A stretch of DNA of 37,538 nucleotides from an uncultured Eubacteriales bacterium (GCA_949293325.1 CASFCZ010000042.1:1-37538); one strand, 5' to 3'; counted from the first letter of the stretch, positions 8,759 through 16,864 are shown. Notes: generated by a model not told the origin, from the letters alone. Translations and numbers: made by a program.

Positions 8759-9442
8759 TTAATCCAATTCCCTTACAGCAAGGCAGAACACATATACCTC
8801 CTTAGCCCCTGCCCTTTTCAAAACCCTGGTACACTCGTCAACTGTACTGCCTGTGGTAAATATATCATCAATCAGCAATATGGTTTTGCCTCTGACATCT
8901 TCTGTGGAGCGAAAGGCACCCCTTACATTTAACATTCGCTGAGTTTTTGTTAAACCACTCTGGGCTTTTGTATGCTTTACTCTTTGAAGAACATCCCCCA
9001 ATATCTCATCTCTTTCCGCCGCATATATTTCAGCCAGCAGGCGGGCCTGATTAAAGCCCCTGTGACGTAGCCTTGAGCTATGAACTGGCACCGGCACTAC
9101 ATAATCCACATAGGGTATTTCAATATAATCTGCATATATTGCCATTGCCCTGCCAAAGTACCTTGCATAGCTACCCCTTCTGCCATATTTGAAACGATGA
9201 ATGGCACTGCGGACCTCATCCTTGTAAAGATAAAGGGCATATCCCCCTTCAAAGGTATGTTTAGCTGAACTGCATTGTCTGCACAGGCCATGATAACGTA
9301 CAGGTCTGCCACACTTCAGGCACACATTACCACTTATTTCCTCAATATTTTCAGCACACTTTTCACATATATAATCTTTGTTGCCAAAGGGCAGAATATC
9401 TCTGCAAAATATACATCTGGAGGGGAATATAAGCTCCTCCAT
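8759..9442 (-). CDS. comF: ComF family phosphoribosyltransferase-like protein
   Basis: 227 residues. The N-terminal third holds zinc-ribbon cysteines (CIFC at 10-13, CEKC, CLKCG, CRQC) and the C-terminal part is a type I phosphoribosyltransferase fold with the PRPP-binding loop ILLIDDIFTTGST (about 189-201). These are the hallmarks of ComFC, a late-competence protein needed for DNA uptake in Bacillus and Haemophilus. No ComFA helicase or other competence gene is adjacent, so a competence role is by homology only. The start codon is weakly supported: no strong Shine-Dalgarno is seen within 12 bases. It is a single-gene unit with a palindromic upstream region. Confidence 0.85.
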   Translation of the reverse strand: MEELIFPSRCIFCRDILPFGNKDYICEKCAENIEEISGNVCLKCGRPVRYHGLCRQCSSAKHTFEGGYALYLYKDEVRSAIHRFKYGRRGSYARYFGRAMAIYADYIEIPYVDYVVPVPVHSSRLRHRGFNQARLLAEIYAAERDEILGDVLQRVKHTKAQSGLTKTQRMLNVRGAFRSTEDVRGKTILLIDDIFTTGSTVDECTRVLKRAGAKEVYVFCLAVRELD

Positions 9443-9483
9443 AGTTCTTATTAAACCGATGATATTATCGCCCCCTTCGAAAA

Positions 9484-9525
9484 TTGTCGAATTATAATGC
9501 TATAATAGCATATTTTTGTCGAATT
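9484..9525 (-). promoter_or_regulatory. Operator-like palindrome flanked by direct repeats upstream of comF
   Basis: A perfect palindrome ATGCTATAATAGCAT (9497-9511, 7-bp arms) sits between two identical copies of TTGTCGAATT (9484-9493 and 9516-9525) in the same orientation, 32 bases apart. On the minus strand the sequence offers several TATAAT/TATTAT -10 candidates, but no -35 with standard 16-18 base spacing is clear. The arrangement suggests a regulator binding over the comF promoter; the regulator is unknown. Confidence 0.4.
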
Positions 9526-9560
9526 TTCCACAATAAAAAGGGGCTGTCTATTTACAAAAA

Positions 9561-9590
9561 AGGGGTATGCGATTATTTCGCATACCCTTA
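9561..9590 (-). terminator. Terminator of the GGGtGRT operon
   Basis: GGGTATGCGA (9563-9572) pairs perfectly with TCGCATACCC (9578-9587); on the minus strand it is followed by a run of T's (9555-9561 region). It lies about 35 bases after the stop of the GGGtGRT gene. Confidence 0.88.
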
Positions 9591-9620
9591 ATTTTTAAGT
9601 AAATTATTTTATTAATTTTA

Positions 9621-10631
9621 TCAGAACTTACCGTTCTTAGCAGCTTCCTCAACAGCAACTGCAACAGCAACAGTAGCACCAACCATTGGGTTATTACCCA
9701 TACCCATGAAGCCCATCATTTCAACATGAGCAGGTACGGAGGAGGAGCCTGCAAACTGTGCATCGGAGTGCATACGTCCCATAGTATCTGTCATACCATA
9801 GGAAGCAGGACCTGCTGCCATATTATCAGGATGAAGAGTACGACCTGTACCGCCGCCTGAAGCAACTGAGAAATACTTCTTACCCTGCTCAACACATTCC
9901 TTCTTATATGTGCCTGCAACAGGATGCTGGAATCTTGTTGGGTTAGTAGAGTTACCTGTGATTGAAACATCAACGCCGTTAAGGTGCATGATAGCAACAC
10001 CCTCACGTACATCGTCTGCGCCATAGCACTCAACAGCAGCTCTTTCACCGTTTGAATAAGCAATCTTCTGAACTATATCAAGCTTACCTGTAAAGTAATC
10101 AAACTTAGTCTGAACATAGGTAAAGCCGTTAATTCTTGAAATAATCTGTGCTGCATCCTTACCAAGACCGTTAAGGATAACCTTAAGAGGAGTTTTACGT
10201 GCCTTATTTGCGTTTTTAGCAATACCGATAGCACCTTCAGCAGCAGCAAAGGACTCATGACCTGCAAGGAAAGCAAAGCACTTTGTATCCTCGCTAAGAA
10301 GCATAGCAGCAAGATTACCGTGACCTAAACCAACCTTTCTGTCCTCTGCAACAGAACCTGGGATACAGAAAGCCTGTAAACCGATACCGATAGCAGCAGC
10401 TGCCTCCTGAGCTGTCTTACAGCCCTTCTTAATAGCAATGGCAGCACCTACTGTATAAGCCCATGCAGCATTTTCAAAGGCAATAGGCTGTACACTTTTA
10501 CAAATATCATAAGCAGCAACGCCTGCAGCCTTACAGATGTCGGCACACTCCTCAACTGACTTGATGCCATACTCGGCAAGCACACCGTTGATCTTATCAA
10601 TTCTTCTTTCGTAACTTTCAAATAATGCCAT
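9621..10631 (-). CDS. GGGtGRT family protein (function unknown)
   Basis: 336 residues. It carries the eponymous GGGTGRT motif (ASGGGTGRTLHPDN) in the C-terminal third, and Gly/Ala-rich surroundings such as GMGNNPMVGATVAVAVAV. This is a conserved family of anaerobic bacteria named only for that motif; no reaction is established. The gene is 17 bases downstream of a NifU-type scaffold gene, an arrangement that implies a role in Fe-S cluster handling or a cofactor-dependent enzyme matured by that scaffold. An in-frame TTG nine bases upstream lies one base from AGGAGG and is too close; the ATG at 10631 has a better ten-base gap. Codon use is highly regular, suggesting strong expression. Confidence 0.88.
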   Translation of the reverse strand: MALFESYERRIDKINGVLAEYGIKSVEECADICKAAGVAAYDICKSVQPIAFENAAWAYTVGAAIAIKKGCKTAQEAAAAIGIGLQAFCIPGSVAEDRKVGLGHGNLAAMLLSEDTKCFAFLAGHESFAAAEGAIGIAKNANKARKTPLKVILNGLGKDAAQIISRINGFTYVQTKFDYFTGKLDIVQKIAYSNGERAAVECYGADDVREGVAIMHLNGVDVSITGNSTNPTRFQHPVAGTYKKECVEQGKKYFSVASGGGTGRTLHPDNMAAGPASYGMTDTMGRMHSDAQFAGSSSVPAHVEMMGFMGMGNNPMVGATVAVAVAVEEAAKNGKF

Positions 10632-10648
10632 TTCAGTCAATCCTCCTT

Positions 10649-11341
10649 TTATTCTTTTCTTGGGTCGATGTACTTAGCAGCCTCATCAAAACGACCGTAC
10701 TTGCCCTTAGCCTTTTCCATAGCATCAGCAGGTGAGTCGCCCTTCTTGATGAAGTCCATCATCTTGCCCAGGTGGATAAACTCATAGCCGATAATCTGAT
10801 CCTTATCATCAAGGGCAGTTCTTGTAACATAGCCCTCAGCCATCTCAAGGTATCTTGGGCCCTTTTCCTTAGTGGCAAACATAGTACCAACCTGACTTCT
10901 TAAGCCCTTACCAAGGTCCTCAAGGCTTGCACCGATAGGCAGACCACCTTCAGAGAAAGCAGTCTGAGTTCTACCATAAACGATCTGGAGGAACAGCTCT
11001 CTCATAGCTACGTTAATAGCGTCACAAACAAGGTCGGTATTAAGTGCCTCAAGCAGAGTCTTACCGATAAGGATCTCGGAAGCCATAGCAGCAGAGTGGG
11101 TCATACCACTGCAACCGATAGTCTCAACAAGGGCCTCCTCAATGATACCGTCCTTAACATTAAGGGTCAGCTTACAGGCACCCTGCTGTGGAGCACACCA
11201 GCCAACACCGTGTGTGAGGCCTGAAATATCCTTGATTTCCTTAGCCTGTACCCACTTACCCTCTTCAGGAATAGGTGCAGGACCATGATAAGCCCCTTTA
11301 GCAACAGGACACATATTTGTTACTTCTGCCGAATAAATCAT
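10649..11341 (-). CDS. NifU/IscU-like Fe-S cluster scaffold protein, partner of GGGtGRT
   Basis: 230 residues. The region around 47-90 resembles the NifU N-terminal/IscU fold, with cysteines at C56 (PQQGACKLTLNVKDG), C77 (ETIGCSGMTHS) and C106 in positions like the three cluster ligands of IscU; C11 and C49 are extra. Unlike IscU (about 130 residues), it has a C-terminal extension of roughly 100 residues with no recognised domain. No iscS/sufS cysteine desulfurase is nearby, so this is probably not the main housekeeping scaffold. The start at 11341 is chosen because AAAGGAG precedes it; the frame extends 15 codons upstream without such a site. It is the first gene of the two-gene operon behind a terminator-containing leader. 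Confidence 0.85.
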   Translation of the reverse strand: MIYSAEVTNMCPVAKGAYHGPAPIPEEGKWVQAKEIKDISGLTHGVGWCAPQQGACKLTLNVKDGIIEEALVETIGCSGMTHSAAMASEILIGKTLLEALNTDLVCDAINVAMRELFLQIVYGRTQTAFSEGGLPIGASLEDLGKGLRSQVGTMFATKEKGPRYLEMAEGYVTRTALDDKDQIIGYEFIHLGKMMDFIKKGDSPADAMEKAKGKYGRFDEAAKYIDPRKE

Positions 11342-11418
11342 ATCGAATTCTCCTTTACTGTAGTATGTACGCAGGTGAGCCTGCATGTCTGAAAGATACG
11401 AGGAAAGTCCTGACCTTT

Positions 11419-11450
11419 AAAAAACGATAATCCCCAGGCAGGATTATCGT
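11419..11450 (-). terminator. Internal terminator/attenuator in the leader of the NifU-like gene
   Basis: On the minus strand ACGATAATCC (11441-11450) and GGATTATCGT (11424-11433) form a perfect 10-bp stem with a 7-base loop, followed directly by TTTTTT. It lies between the promoter at 11500-11528 and the start codon at 11341, about 45 bases into the transcript, so it would stop most transcripts unless relieved. Confidence 0.78.
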
Positions 11451-11499
11451 CTTGTAATTGTAATTTATAGGATAGACATTCCCTCCCATTCTTAATGAG

Positions 11500-11528
11500 A
11501 TTTTACCATAAAAGCCCCTTAGTGTCAA
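11500..11528 (-). promoter_or_regulatory. Promoter of the NifU-like/GGGtGRT operon
   Basis: Minus strand TTGACA (11523-11528), 17-base spacer, TAAAAT (11500-11505). It is near-consensus for the housekeeping sigma factor. The resulting leader is about 150 bases long and contains the terminator at 11419-11450 and a further small hairpin (GCAGG/CCTGC, near 11370). Confidence 0.82.
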
Positions 11529-11592
11529 CATTTTTCTACCCCCGCCGACAGGGAGAAAAAGCCGCAAAATATATGTATTTCACCATAAAAAA

Positions 11593-11626
11593 CAAAAAAA
11601 AGCCGCTTCGCAAGCGGAAGCAGCTT
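11593..11626 (-). terminator. Terminator of the rpsU-yqeY transcript
   Basis: On the minus strand CCGCTT and AAGCGG arms (within 11603-11616), extended by flanking AGC/GCT pairing, are followed by a run of eight T's (11593-11600). It lies 11 bases after the yqeY stop. Confidence 0.85.
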
Positions 11627-11636
11627 ATTTATTAAA

Positions 11637-12086
11637 TTATAATGCCTGAAGTGCCTCTCTTACAAGAGTGCTTACAAGCTTGTTATCCGCACGACCCTTT
11701 GTTTTGGCAGTTACGGCACCCATAACCTTACCCATATCCTTAGGTGAGGCAGCACCTGTATCCTTAAGGGCTGCGGCTATAATATCCTTAAGCTCCGCCT
11801 CGGAGAGCTGCTCCGGAAGATAAGCCTTAAGAATAGCTATTTTTTTCTCAGCTTCCTGAACAAGGTCGTCCCTGCCACCCTTTTCAAAGTCAGGGATAAC
11901 ATCACGGAGTTTTTTAATCTCCTTAGCGATTACCTCAGAAACGACACCGTCGTCAGCATCAATCTTCTTGTCCTTTTCTATTTGAAGAACCCCTGCACGA
12001 ACCATCTGGACAATTTCCTTTTTAATGGTATCCTTGTCCTTCATAGCCTGCTTAAGGTCTGCAAAAAGCTGGTCCTTTAAAGACAT
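11637..12086 (-). CDS. yqeY: GatB/YqeY domain-containing protein
   Basis: 149 residues, the usual YqeY length. It begins MSLKDQLFADLKQAMKDKD and contains the family features AKEIKKLRDVIPDFEKGGRDD and LKAYLPEQLSE followed by a helical tail domain related to the GatB C-terminus (tRNA-dependent amidotransferase). The exact role is not established. It directly follows rpsU (26-base gap), the standard Firmicutes arrangement, and shares the rpsU promoter. Confidence 0.93.
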   Translation of the reverse strand: MSLKDQLFADLKQAMKDKDTIKKEIVQMVRAGVLQIEKDKKIDADDGVVSEVIAKEIKKLRDVIPDFEKGGRDDLVQEAEKKIAILKAYLPEQLSEAELKDIIAAALKDTGAASPKDMGKVMGAVTAKTKGRADNKLVSTLVREALQAL

Positions 12087-12112
12087 AACATCATATCCTT
12101 TTTTAAAACGAA

Positions 12113-12289
12113 TTAATTATACTTACGTTTTCTGGCAGCTTCGGACTTCTTCTTACGCTTTACGCTTGGCTTATCGTAATGCTCTCTCTTACGAACCTCG
12201 CCCATAATACCTGCTTTAGCGCAGTTTCTCTTAAAGCGGCGAAGTGCACTGTCAAGAGATTCATTTTCTTTTACTCTAACCTCAGACAC
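12113..12289 (-). CDS. rpsU: Small ribosomal subunit protein bS21
   Basis: 58 residues, very basic, starting at a GTG codon: [20 protein letters not shown] and a C-terminal [15 protein letters not shown] tail typical of bS21. The open frame continues 34 codons upstream to an ATG at 12391, but that extension is unlike S21 and the GTG at 12289 has a very strong ribosome binding site (GGAGGGAGGG, 12296-12305) six bases away. bS21 sits near the anti-Shine-Dalgarno end of 16S rRNA and helps initiation. The unusually strong site and the complementary C-rich leader suggest autogenous control. Confidence 0.95.
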   Translation of the reverse strand: MSEVRVKENESLDSALRRFKRNCAKAGIMGEVRKREHYDKPSVKRKKKSEAARKRKYN

Positions 12290-12295
12290 GAATTT

Positions 12296-12437
12296 CCCTC
12301 CCTCCGGTTTACCTTTTAACGTGCACACCCTAGCTTGTGGGATGCGCCGACACCGGCTGTCTGATGAATAATTAAGCTGTATCGTGCACACCCGTCTGGA
12401 GGGGGATTTATTTGTTTAACAACAAATAAAACAGCAC
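12296..12437 (-). promoter_or_regulatory. Structured 5' leader of rpsU
   Basis: The roughly 140-base leader starts with a 10-bp AT hairpin (arms 12407-12416 and 12421-12430, loop 12417-12420). Two identical, self-complementary copies of CGTGCACACCC (12320-12330 and 12383-12393) lie 63 bases apart; their GTGCAC cores can pair with each other, reinforced by AGCTT/AAGCT inside, enclosing small GC hairpins. A CCCCCTCC tract (minus strand, 12398-12405) is complementary to the rpsU Shine-Dalgarno GGAGGG at 12296-12305. This is a candidate switch for ribosome access; the mechanism is inferred. Confidence 0.55.
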
Positions 12438-12445
12438 ACTATATG

Positions 12446-12474
12446 ATTATACACAATAAAATTAAAAACGTCAA
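12446..12474 (-). promoter_or_regulatory. Promoter of rpsU-yqeY
   Basis: Minus strand TTGACG (12469-12474), 17-base spacer, TATAAT (12446-12451). Near-consensus and strong. It lies in the 226-base gap after the flippase gene, where no GC-rich terminator for the flippase is visible, so some read-through into rpsU is possible. Confidence 0.85.
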
Positions 12475-12515
12475 CTAGCTAACATAAATTTTTTGAAAAA
12501 ATTGTATAATTTCCT

Positions 12516-14135
12516 TTACATAAGACCGTATCTTTCAAGGAAGGCAACCAATCTGCCTCCCATAGGCAATACGCGCAAATCCTCCCTTGCAAAGCCCTTA
12601 ATAAGGACCATGGCAATAAAATAAACAATAATGGCAAAGCAAATAACAATTACCGTTGCCACTGTATTATTAGGGATAAGCATATACAAAAACTTATAGC
12701 CGAATATGCACACAAGTGCCATAAATACTGATGCTATTGAAGGCTTTACAAGCATACCCACATAGTCTGGTTTTACCTCTGTTGCCTTAACAAGGGCACG
12801 GAAATTAAGAAGTGAAGCAAAGAGATAACATACCGTTGTACTTATTACCGCACCGATAATATTTATATCCGGTATGGCAATAAGGAAGTAGTTTACCGGT
12901 ATCTTTGCTATTGAACCTATAAGGGCATTAAGGGCAGGTGCCTTAACCTTGCCTATACCCTGAAGTACACCCGTTGAAATCTGGCTCAGAGCGAGGAGAA
13001 TAATGCTGAGGGCTCCTGCCTTAAGGAGAGAACCTCCCGCAGGATAGTTTGGGAAAAGCATATAAAGTATCTGATCTCCCAGTGCTCCCAGACCTACTGC
13101 CGCAGGGATTGAAACTATCATTGTGACCCTGAGGGTTGTATCCACCTTTGTCTTTACCGCCTCCGTATCCTTAAGGACCATACTTGTGGCAATAGTAGGT
13201 ATTGCCGCAGTAGCAAGGGAGGTGGAAATAACAACAGGCAGGGTAGTAAGAGTAACATACTTACCTGTCAGCAGACCGTAAAGGGCATCTATCTCCTCAG
13301 AAGTATAGATACCTGTTGCCTCCAGCCTTGAATTTACCATAACCATATCAATAAGGTTTGTCATACTGAATATTGCCGTACCTGTAATTACGGGAATGGC
13401 AATCCTAAACAAATCCGAAGCTATCTCACGGAAACTTTGGAGGGGATAATCCCTTTTATCCTCACTATAGCTTTGATTAATGGATTTGGCATTAAGGACA
13501 TATATTATAATAATAGTAATAAGTCCTGCAAGGGCGCCTATGCCTGTACCGGCTGTACCACCTGCGGCGCCGAATTCAACGCCCTTACCCATAACATTCA
13601 TTAGCAGCCATGCAAAGTACACACTTAAAACGGCATTAAATATCTGCTCTACTATCTGAGAGAGAGCCGTAGGCACCGTTGTACCTCTGCCCTGGAAGTA
13701 GCCCCTGTACACAGACATAATTGAGCAGACAAAAACCGTAGGAGCAAGGGTAATTATACAGTAGTAGCTACGCTCACTCCTTATCCATGAACAGAACTGC
13801 TCTGCAAAGGCAAGCATAAGCAAAGTACATATAAGACCAAGTGTACCTGCCACTATCATGGAAACCCTGAAGGTTCTCCTTGCATTTGTATACTGACCTA
13901 AGGCTATCCTTTCAGCCACCATTTTGGAAATAGCCACAGGCAGTCCTGCGGAACTCATTACAAGAAAGAAGTTATAGAGATAGTAACCGGCGGAGTATAT
14001 TCCGTTACCCTCATCCCCTATCATATTGGTAAGGGGCAGTCTGTATAAAAAGCCTATTACACGAACAAGCAGACCTGCACAGGCAAGTATAGCTGCCTGC
14101 TTAATAAAGGACGAACCCTTGTTTTTCCTTGCCAT
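12516..14135 (-). CDS. SpoVB/MurJ-like polysaccharide or lipid flippase (MOP superfamily)
   Basis: 539 residues with about 14 membrane segments. It starts with a short basic cytoplasmic stretch (MARKNKGSSFIKQAAIL), then a first helix followed by RLPLTNMIGDEGNGIYSAGY, which is characteristic of the SpoVB/YkvU/MurJ branch of oligosaccharide-lipid flippases. The likely substrate is a lipid-linked cell-wall or spore-cortex precursor; the sequence cannot separate SpoVB from Amj/MurJ-type vegetative roles. AAAAAGGAGGGG precedes the ATG. It lies 20 bases downstream of typA, so they are probably cotranscribed. Confidence 0.85.
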   Translation of the reverse strand: MARKNKGSSFIKQAAILACAGLLVRVIGFLYRLPLTNMIGDEGNGIYSAGYYLYNFFLVMSSAGLPVAISKMVAERIALGQYTNARRTFRVSMIVAGTLGLICTLLMLAFAEQFCSWIRSERSYYCIITLAPTVFVCSIMSVYRGYFQGRGTTVPTALSQIVEQIFNAVLSVYFAWLLMNVMGKGVEFGAAGGTAGTGIGALAGLITIIIIYVLNAKSINQSYSEDKRDYPLQSFREIASDLFRIAIPVITGTAIFSMTNLIDMVMVNSRLEATGIYTSEEIDALYGLLTGKYVTLTTLPVVISTSLATAAIPTIATSMVLKDTEAVKTKVDTTLRVTMIVSIPAAVGLGALGDQILYMLFPNYPAGGSLLKAGALSIILLALSQISTGVLQGIGKVKAPALNALIGSIAKIPVNYFLIAIPDINIIGAVISTTVCYLFASLLNFRALVKATEVKPDYVGMLVKPSIASVFMALVCIFGYKFLYMLIPNNTVATVIVICFAIIVYFIAMVLIKGFAREDLRVLPMGGRLVAFLERYGLM

Positions 14136-14155
14136 ATCGCCCCTCCTTTTTTAAA

Positions 14156-15985
14156 TCAGCACCTTGCAGCCTTCCTTCTTGCTACGGGGTCAAGGAGCTT
14201 TTTCCTTATTCTGAGGCTTTCGGGAGTTACTTCCACCAGCTCATCATCTGAAATAAAGTCAATGCACTGCTCAAGACTCATTACCGTATAAGGTGTGAGC
14301 TTAAGTGCATCATCTGAACCAGAAGCTCTTGTGTTGGTAAGCTGCTTTTTCTTGCAGACATTAACCTCCATATCACCGCTTCTGGCGTTACGGCCTACTA
14401 CCATACCGCCGTATACCTTTGTACCCGGTCCTATAAAGAGCTCGCCTCTTTCCTGAGCGTTAAACAGACCGTAGGTAACAGCCTCACCGGTTTCAAAGGC
14501 AACAAGACTACCCTGATTACGGCTTTGAATTTCGCCCTTGTATGGCTCATAACCATTAAATATGGTATTAATTATTCCGTTACCCCTTGTATCAGTAAGG
14601 AACTCGTTTCTGTATCCTATAAGCCCCCTTGCGGGAATATTGAATTCAATCCTTGTATAACCTGACTGGGATGGCTGCATATTAACCATCTCACCCTTCC
14701 TGGAGCCAAGCTTTTCAATGACACTGCCTACATATTCCTCAGGTACATCTATGGTAGCAAGCTCCATAGGCTCACATCTCTTACCGTCAATATCCTTGTA
14801 AAGAACCTCTGGACGGGATACCTGGAACTCATAACCCTCACGGCGCATTGTTTCAATAAGGATGGAAAGGTGCAGCTCACCTCTGCCGCTTACCTTAAAT
14901 GCCTCGGCAACATCAGTATCCTCAACCCTGAGGCTTACATCGGTATTAAGCTCCCTCATTAATCTGTCACGAAGGTGTCTTGAAGTAACGAACTTACCCT
15001 CCTGACCTGCAAATGGACTGTCATTTACTGAGAAGGTCATTGAAAGGGTAGGCTCACTTATCTTATTAACCTCGATAGGTACAGGATTTACAGGGTCAGC
15101 AATGGTATCGCCTATGTGTATCTCAGGCATACCGCTGACAGCAACAATGTCACCCATTGATGCCTCCTTGACCTCTATTCTTTCAAGTCCCTCATACTCA
15201 TAGAGCTTTGTAACCCTTGTTTTAACACACTTTTCAGGGTTGTGAATATTAACAATGGCAATCTCGTCATTTACCTTTATTTTTCCGTTTTCAATCTTAC
15301 CTATACCGATACGTCCCACATACTCGTTATAGTCAATGGTAGTAACAAGCATCTGAAGGTCTGCATCAGGATCACCCTCGGGAGCAGGTATATGCTCAAT
15401 TATTGTATCAAAAAGGGCTTTCATATCTGTGGCATTAAGTGCCTCCTCAGGTGTAAGTGCCGCCTTGCCCAGCTTAGCAGATGCAAATACAAAGGGGCTG
15501 TCAAGCTGCTCATCAGTTGCATCAAGCTCCATAAAAAGCTCAAGTATCTCATCAACCACCTCATTTGGTCTTGCCTCGGGACGGTCAATCTTATTTACAC
15601 ATACAACAACGGGAAGTCCCAGTGAAAGGGCATTCCTCAATACAAACTTGGTCTGTGGCATGGCACCCTCATAGGCATCTACCACAAGTACAACGCCGTT
15701 TACCATCTTAAGTACACGTTCTACCTCGCCGCCAAAGTCAGCATGACCCGGTGTATCTACAATATTTATCTTAATGTCGTCATAGTATACGGCGGTATTC
15801 TTTGAAAGGATTGTAATACCCCTTTCACGCTCAATGTCACCTGAGTCCATTACACGTTCACGGATAACCTGATTGGAACGGAAAGTACCGCTTTGCTTTA
15901 ACAGCTCATCCACCAGTGTAGTCTTACCATGGTCAACGTGGGCAATGATAGCTATGTTTCTTATGTCCTCTCTCTTGGTTTTCAT
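14156..15985 (-). CDS. typA: Translational GTPase TypA/BipA
   Basis: 609 residues, the normal length. GTPase motifs are G1 AHVDHGKTT (15-23), G2 region RGITI, G3 DTPGHADF and G4 NKID, followed by EF-G-like domains and the TypA-specific C-terminal region with KVYGGMVVGRNARSGDMEVN. TypA binds the ribosome and assists 50S assembly, especially under cold or stress. The ATG at 15985 has a GAGTGAG sequence just upstream. The gene heads a transcript that continues into the flippase gene. Confidence 0.97.
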   Translation of the reverse strand: MKTKREDIRNIAIIAHVDHGKTTLVDELLKQSGTFRSNQVIRERVMDSGDIERERGITILSKNTAVYYDDIKINIVDTPGHADFGGEVERVLKMVNGVVLVVDAYEGAMPQTKFVLRNALSLGLPVVVCVNKIDRPEARPNEVVDEILELFMELDATDEQLDSPFVFASAKLGKAALTPEEALNATDMKALFDTIIEHIPAPEGDPDADLQMLVTTIDYNEYVGRIGIGKIENGKIKVNDEIAIVNIHNPEKCVKTRVTKLYEYEGLERIEVKEASMGDIVAVSGMPEIHIGDTIADPVNPVPIEVNKISEPTLSMTFSVNDSPFAGQEGKFVTSRHLRDRLMRELNTDVSLRVEDTDVAEAFKVSGRGELHLSILIETMRREGYEFQVSRPEVLYKDIDGKRCEPMELATIDVPEEYVGSVIEKLGSRKGEMVNMQPSQSGYTRIEFNIPARGLIGYRNEFLTDTRGNGIINTIFNGYEPYKGEIQSRNQGSLVAFETGEAVTYGLFNAQERGELFIGPGTKVYGGMVVGRNARSGDMEVNVCKKKQLTNTRASGSDDALKLTPYTVMSLEQCIDFISDDELVEVTPESLRIRKKLLDPVARRKAARC

Positions 15986-16057
15986 ATTATTCTCACTCTT
16001 TCAAATAGATTTACCTGCCATACACAGGCCCAAAAAAACAAAATTTGCGTTCTTATC

Positions 16058-16087
16058 ATTTTAACACAATTTAAGGCTTAATATCAA
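16058..16087 (-). promoter_or_regulatory. Promoter of typA
   Basis: Minus strand TTGATA (16082-16087), 18-base spacer, TAAAAT (16058-16063), about 70 bases upstream of the typA start. No other element is seen in the 15986-16152 gap. Confidence 0.65.
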
Positions 16088-16152
16088 GAAAATATATTAA
16101 CAATTTTTAATTCAAAAGCTCTTATTCTGTTGTCAAATCCCACAAAACAAAT

Positions 16153-16182
16153 AAAAAAGGGAGCCGACTTACCGACTCCCCC
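16153..16182 (-). terminator. Terminator of the pst-phoU operon
   Basis: GGGAGCCG (16159-16166) pairs with CGACTCCC (16173-16180), with one G-U pair, and on the minus strand is followed by TTTTTT. It lies about 20 bases after the phoU stop. Confidence 0.88.
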
Positions 16183-16201
16183 ATAAGGGAAATTAAAGAA
16201 A

Positions 16202-16864
16202 TTACAAAATACGTTTATTCTGATACTCACCTGTCATACCGAACTCAACCCACTCACAGATATTGACAGCGTGGTCGCCTATACGCTCAAAATACTTGGC
16301 TATCATAATAAAGTTGACACCCAGATCCATATAGTCATCCCCACGTTTGAGTATCTCCACTACCTCGCTCTTTGTCCTGTCAAAGAGGTCATCCATAATG
16401 TCGTCCTCCTCGGTTACGGACTTTACAAGGCTGAGATCCTGATTTACAAAGGCTGCAACTGCATTGTGTACCATTTCAACGGCAACCTTTGCCATGGCAG
16501 GAATATGCTCCACCATTTCAAATATATCTTCACCTTTCATGGTAAGGACAATCTCGGCAATATCCGCCGCATGGTCACCTATACGCTCAATATCCGTTAC
16601 CATCTTAAGGGCTGTGGATACGCTTCTTAAGTCGCGGGCAACAGGCTGCTGTCTGAGGATAAGGGAAAGGCATTTTGCCTCTATCTGCTTTTCTGCATCG
16701 TTAATATCCCTGTCCCCTGCAATGATGGCATTTGCAAGCTTTTCATCCTTATTTTTAAAGGCTGTAATTGCATTTTCAATGGCATGCTCTGCCATTGCAC
16801 TCATCTTAATCATTTCAAGGTTTAAAAGTTCAAGATCGCTTTCAAAGCTCTGTCTGGCACTCAT
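16202..16864 (-). CDS. phoU: Phosphate signalling regulator PhoU
   Basis: 220 residues, all-helical, with the duplicated PhoU domain: each half carries a metal-binding E/D-x-x-x-D-type helix (RIGDHAADI in the first half, RIGDHAVNI in the second). PhoU mediates between the Pst transporter and the PhoR-type sensor and prevents excessive phosphate uptake. It is the last gene of pstSCAB-phoU, 17 bases after pstB, with GGAGGTAGAGTGA as ribosome binding region. No phoP/phoR two-component pair is in this window. Confidence 0.96.
   Translation of the reverse strand: MSARQSFESDLELLNLEMIKMSAMAEHAIENAITAFKNKDEKLANAIIAGDRDINDAEKQIEAKCLSLILRQQPVARDLRSVSTALKMVTDIERIGDHAADIAEIVLTMKGEDIFEMVEHIPAMAKVAVEMVHNAVAAFVNQDLSLVKSVTEEDDIMDDLFDRTKSEVVEILKRGDDYMDLGVNFIMIAKYFERIGDHAVNICEWVEFGMTGEYQNKRIL

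Noticed and set aside
11342-11493. T-box or known riboswitch in the leader of the NifU-like gene
   Set aside because: The T-box GGTGG/ACC signature and other remembered riboswitch cores are absent; only a terminator hairpin is certain.
12290-12391. N-terminal 34-residue extension of S21
   Set aside because: It does not resemble S21 and overlaps the leader and its ribosome binding site; the GTG start gives the standard 58-residue protein.
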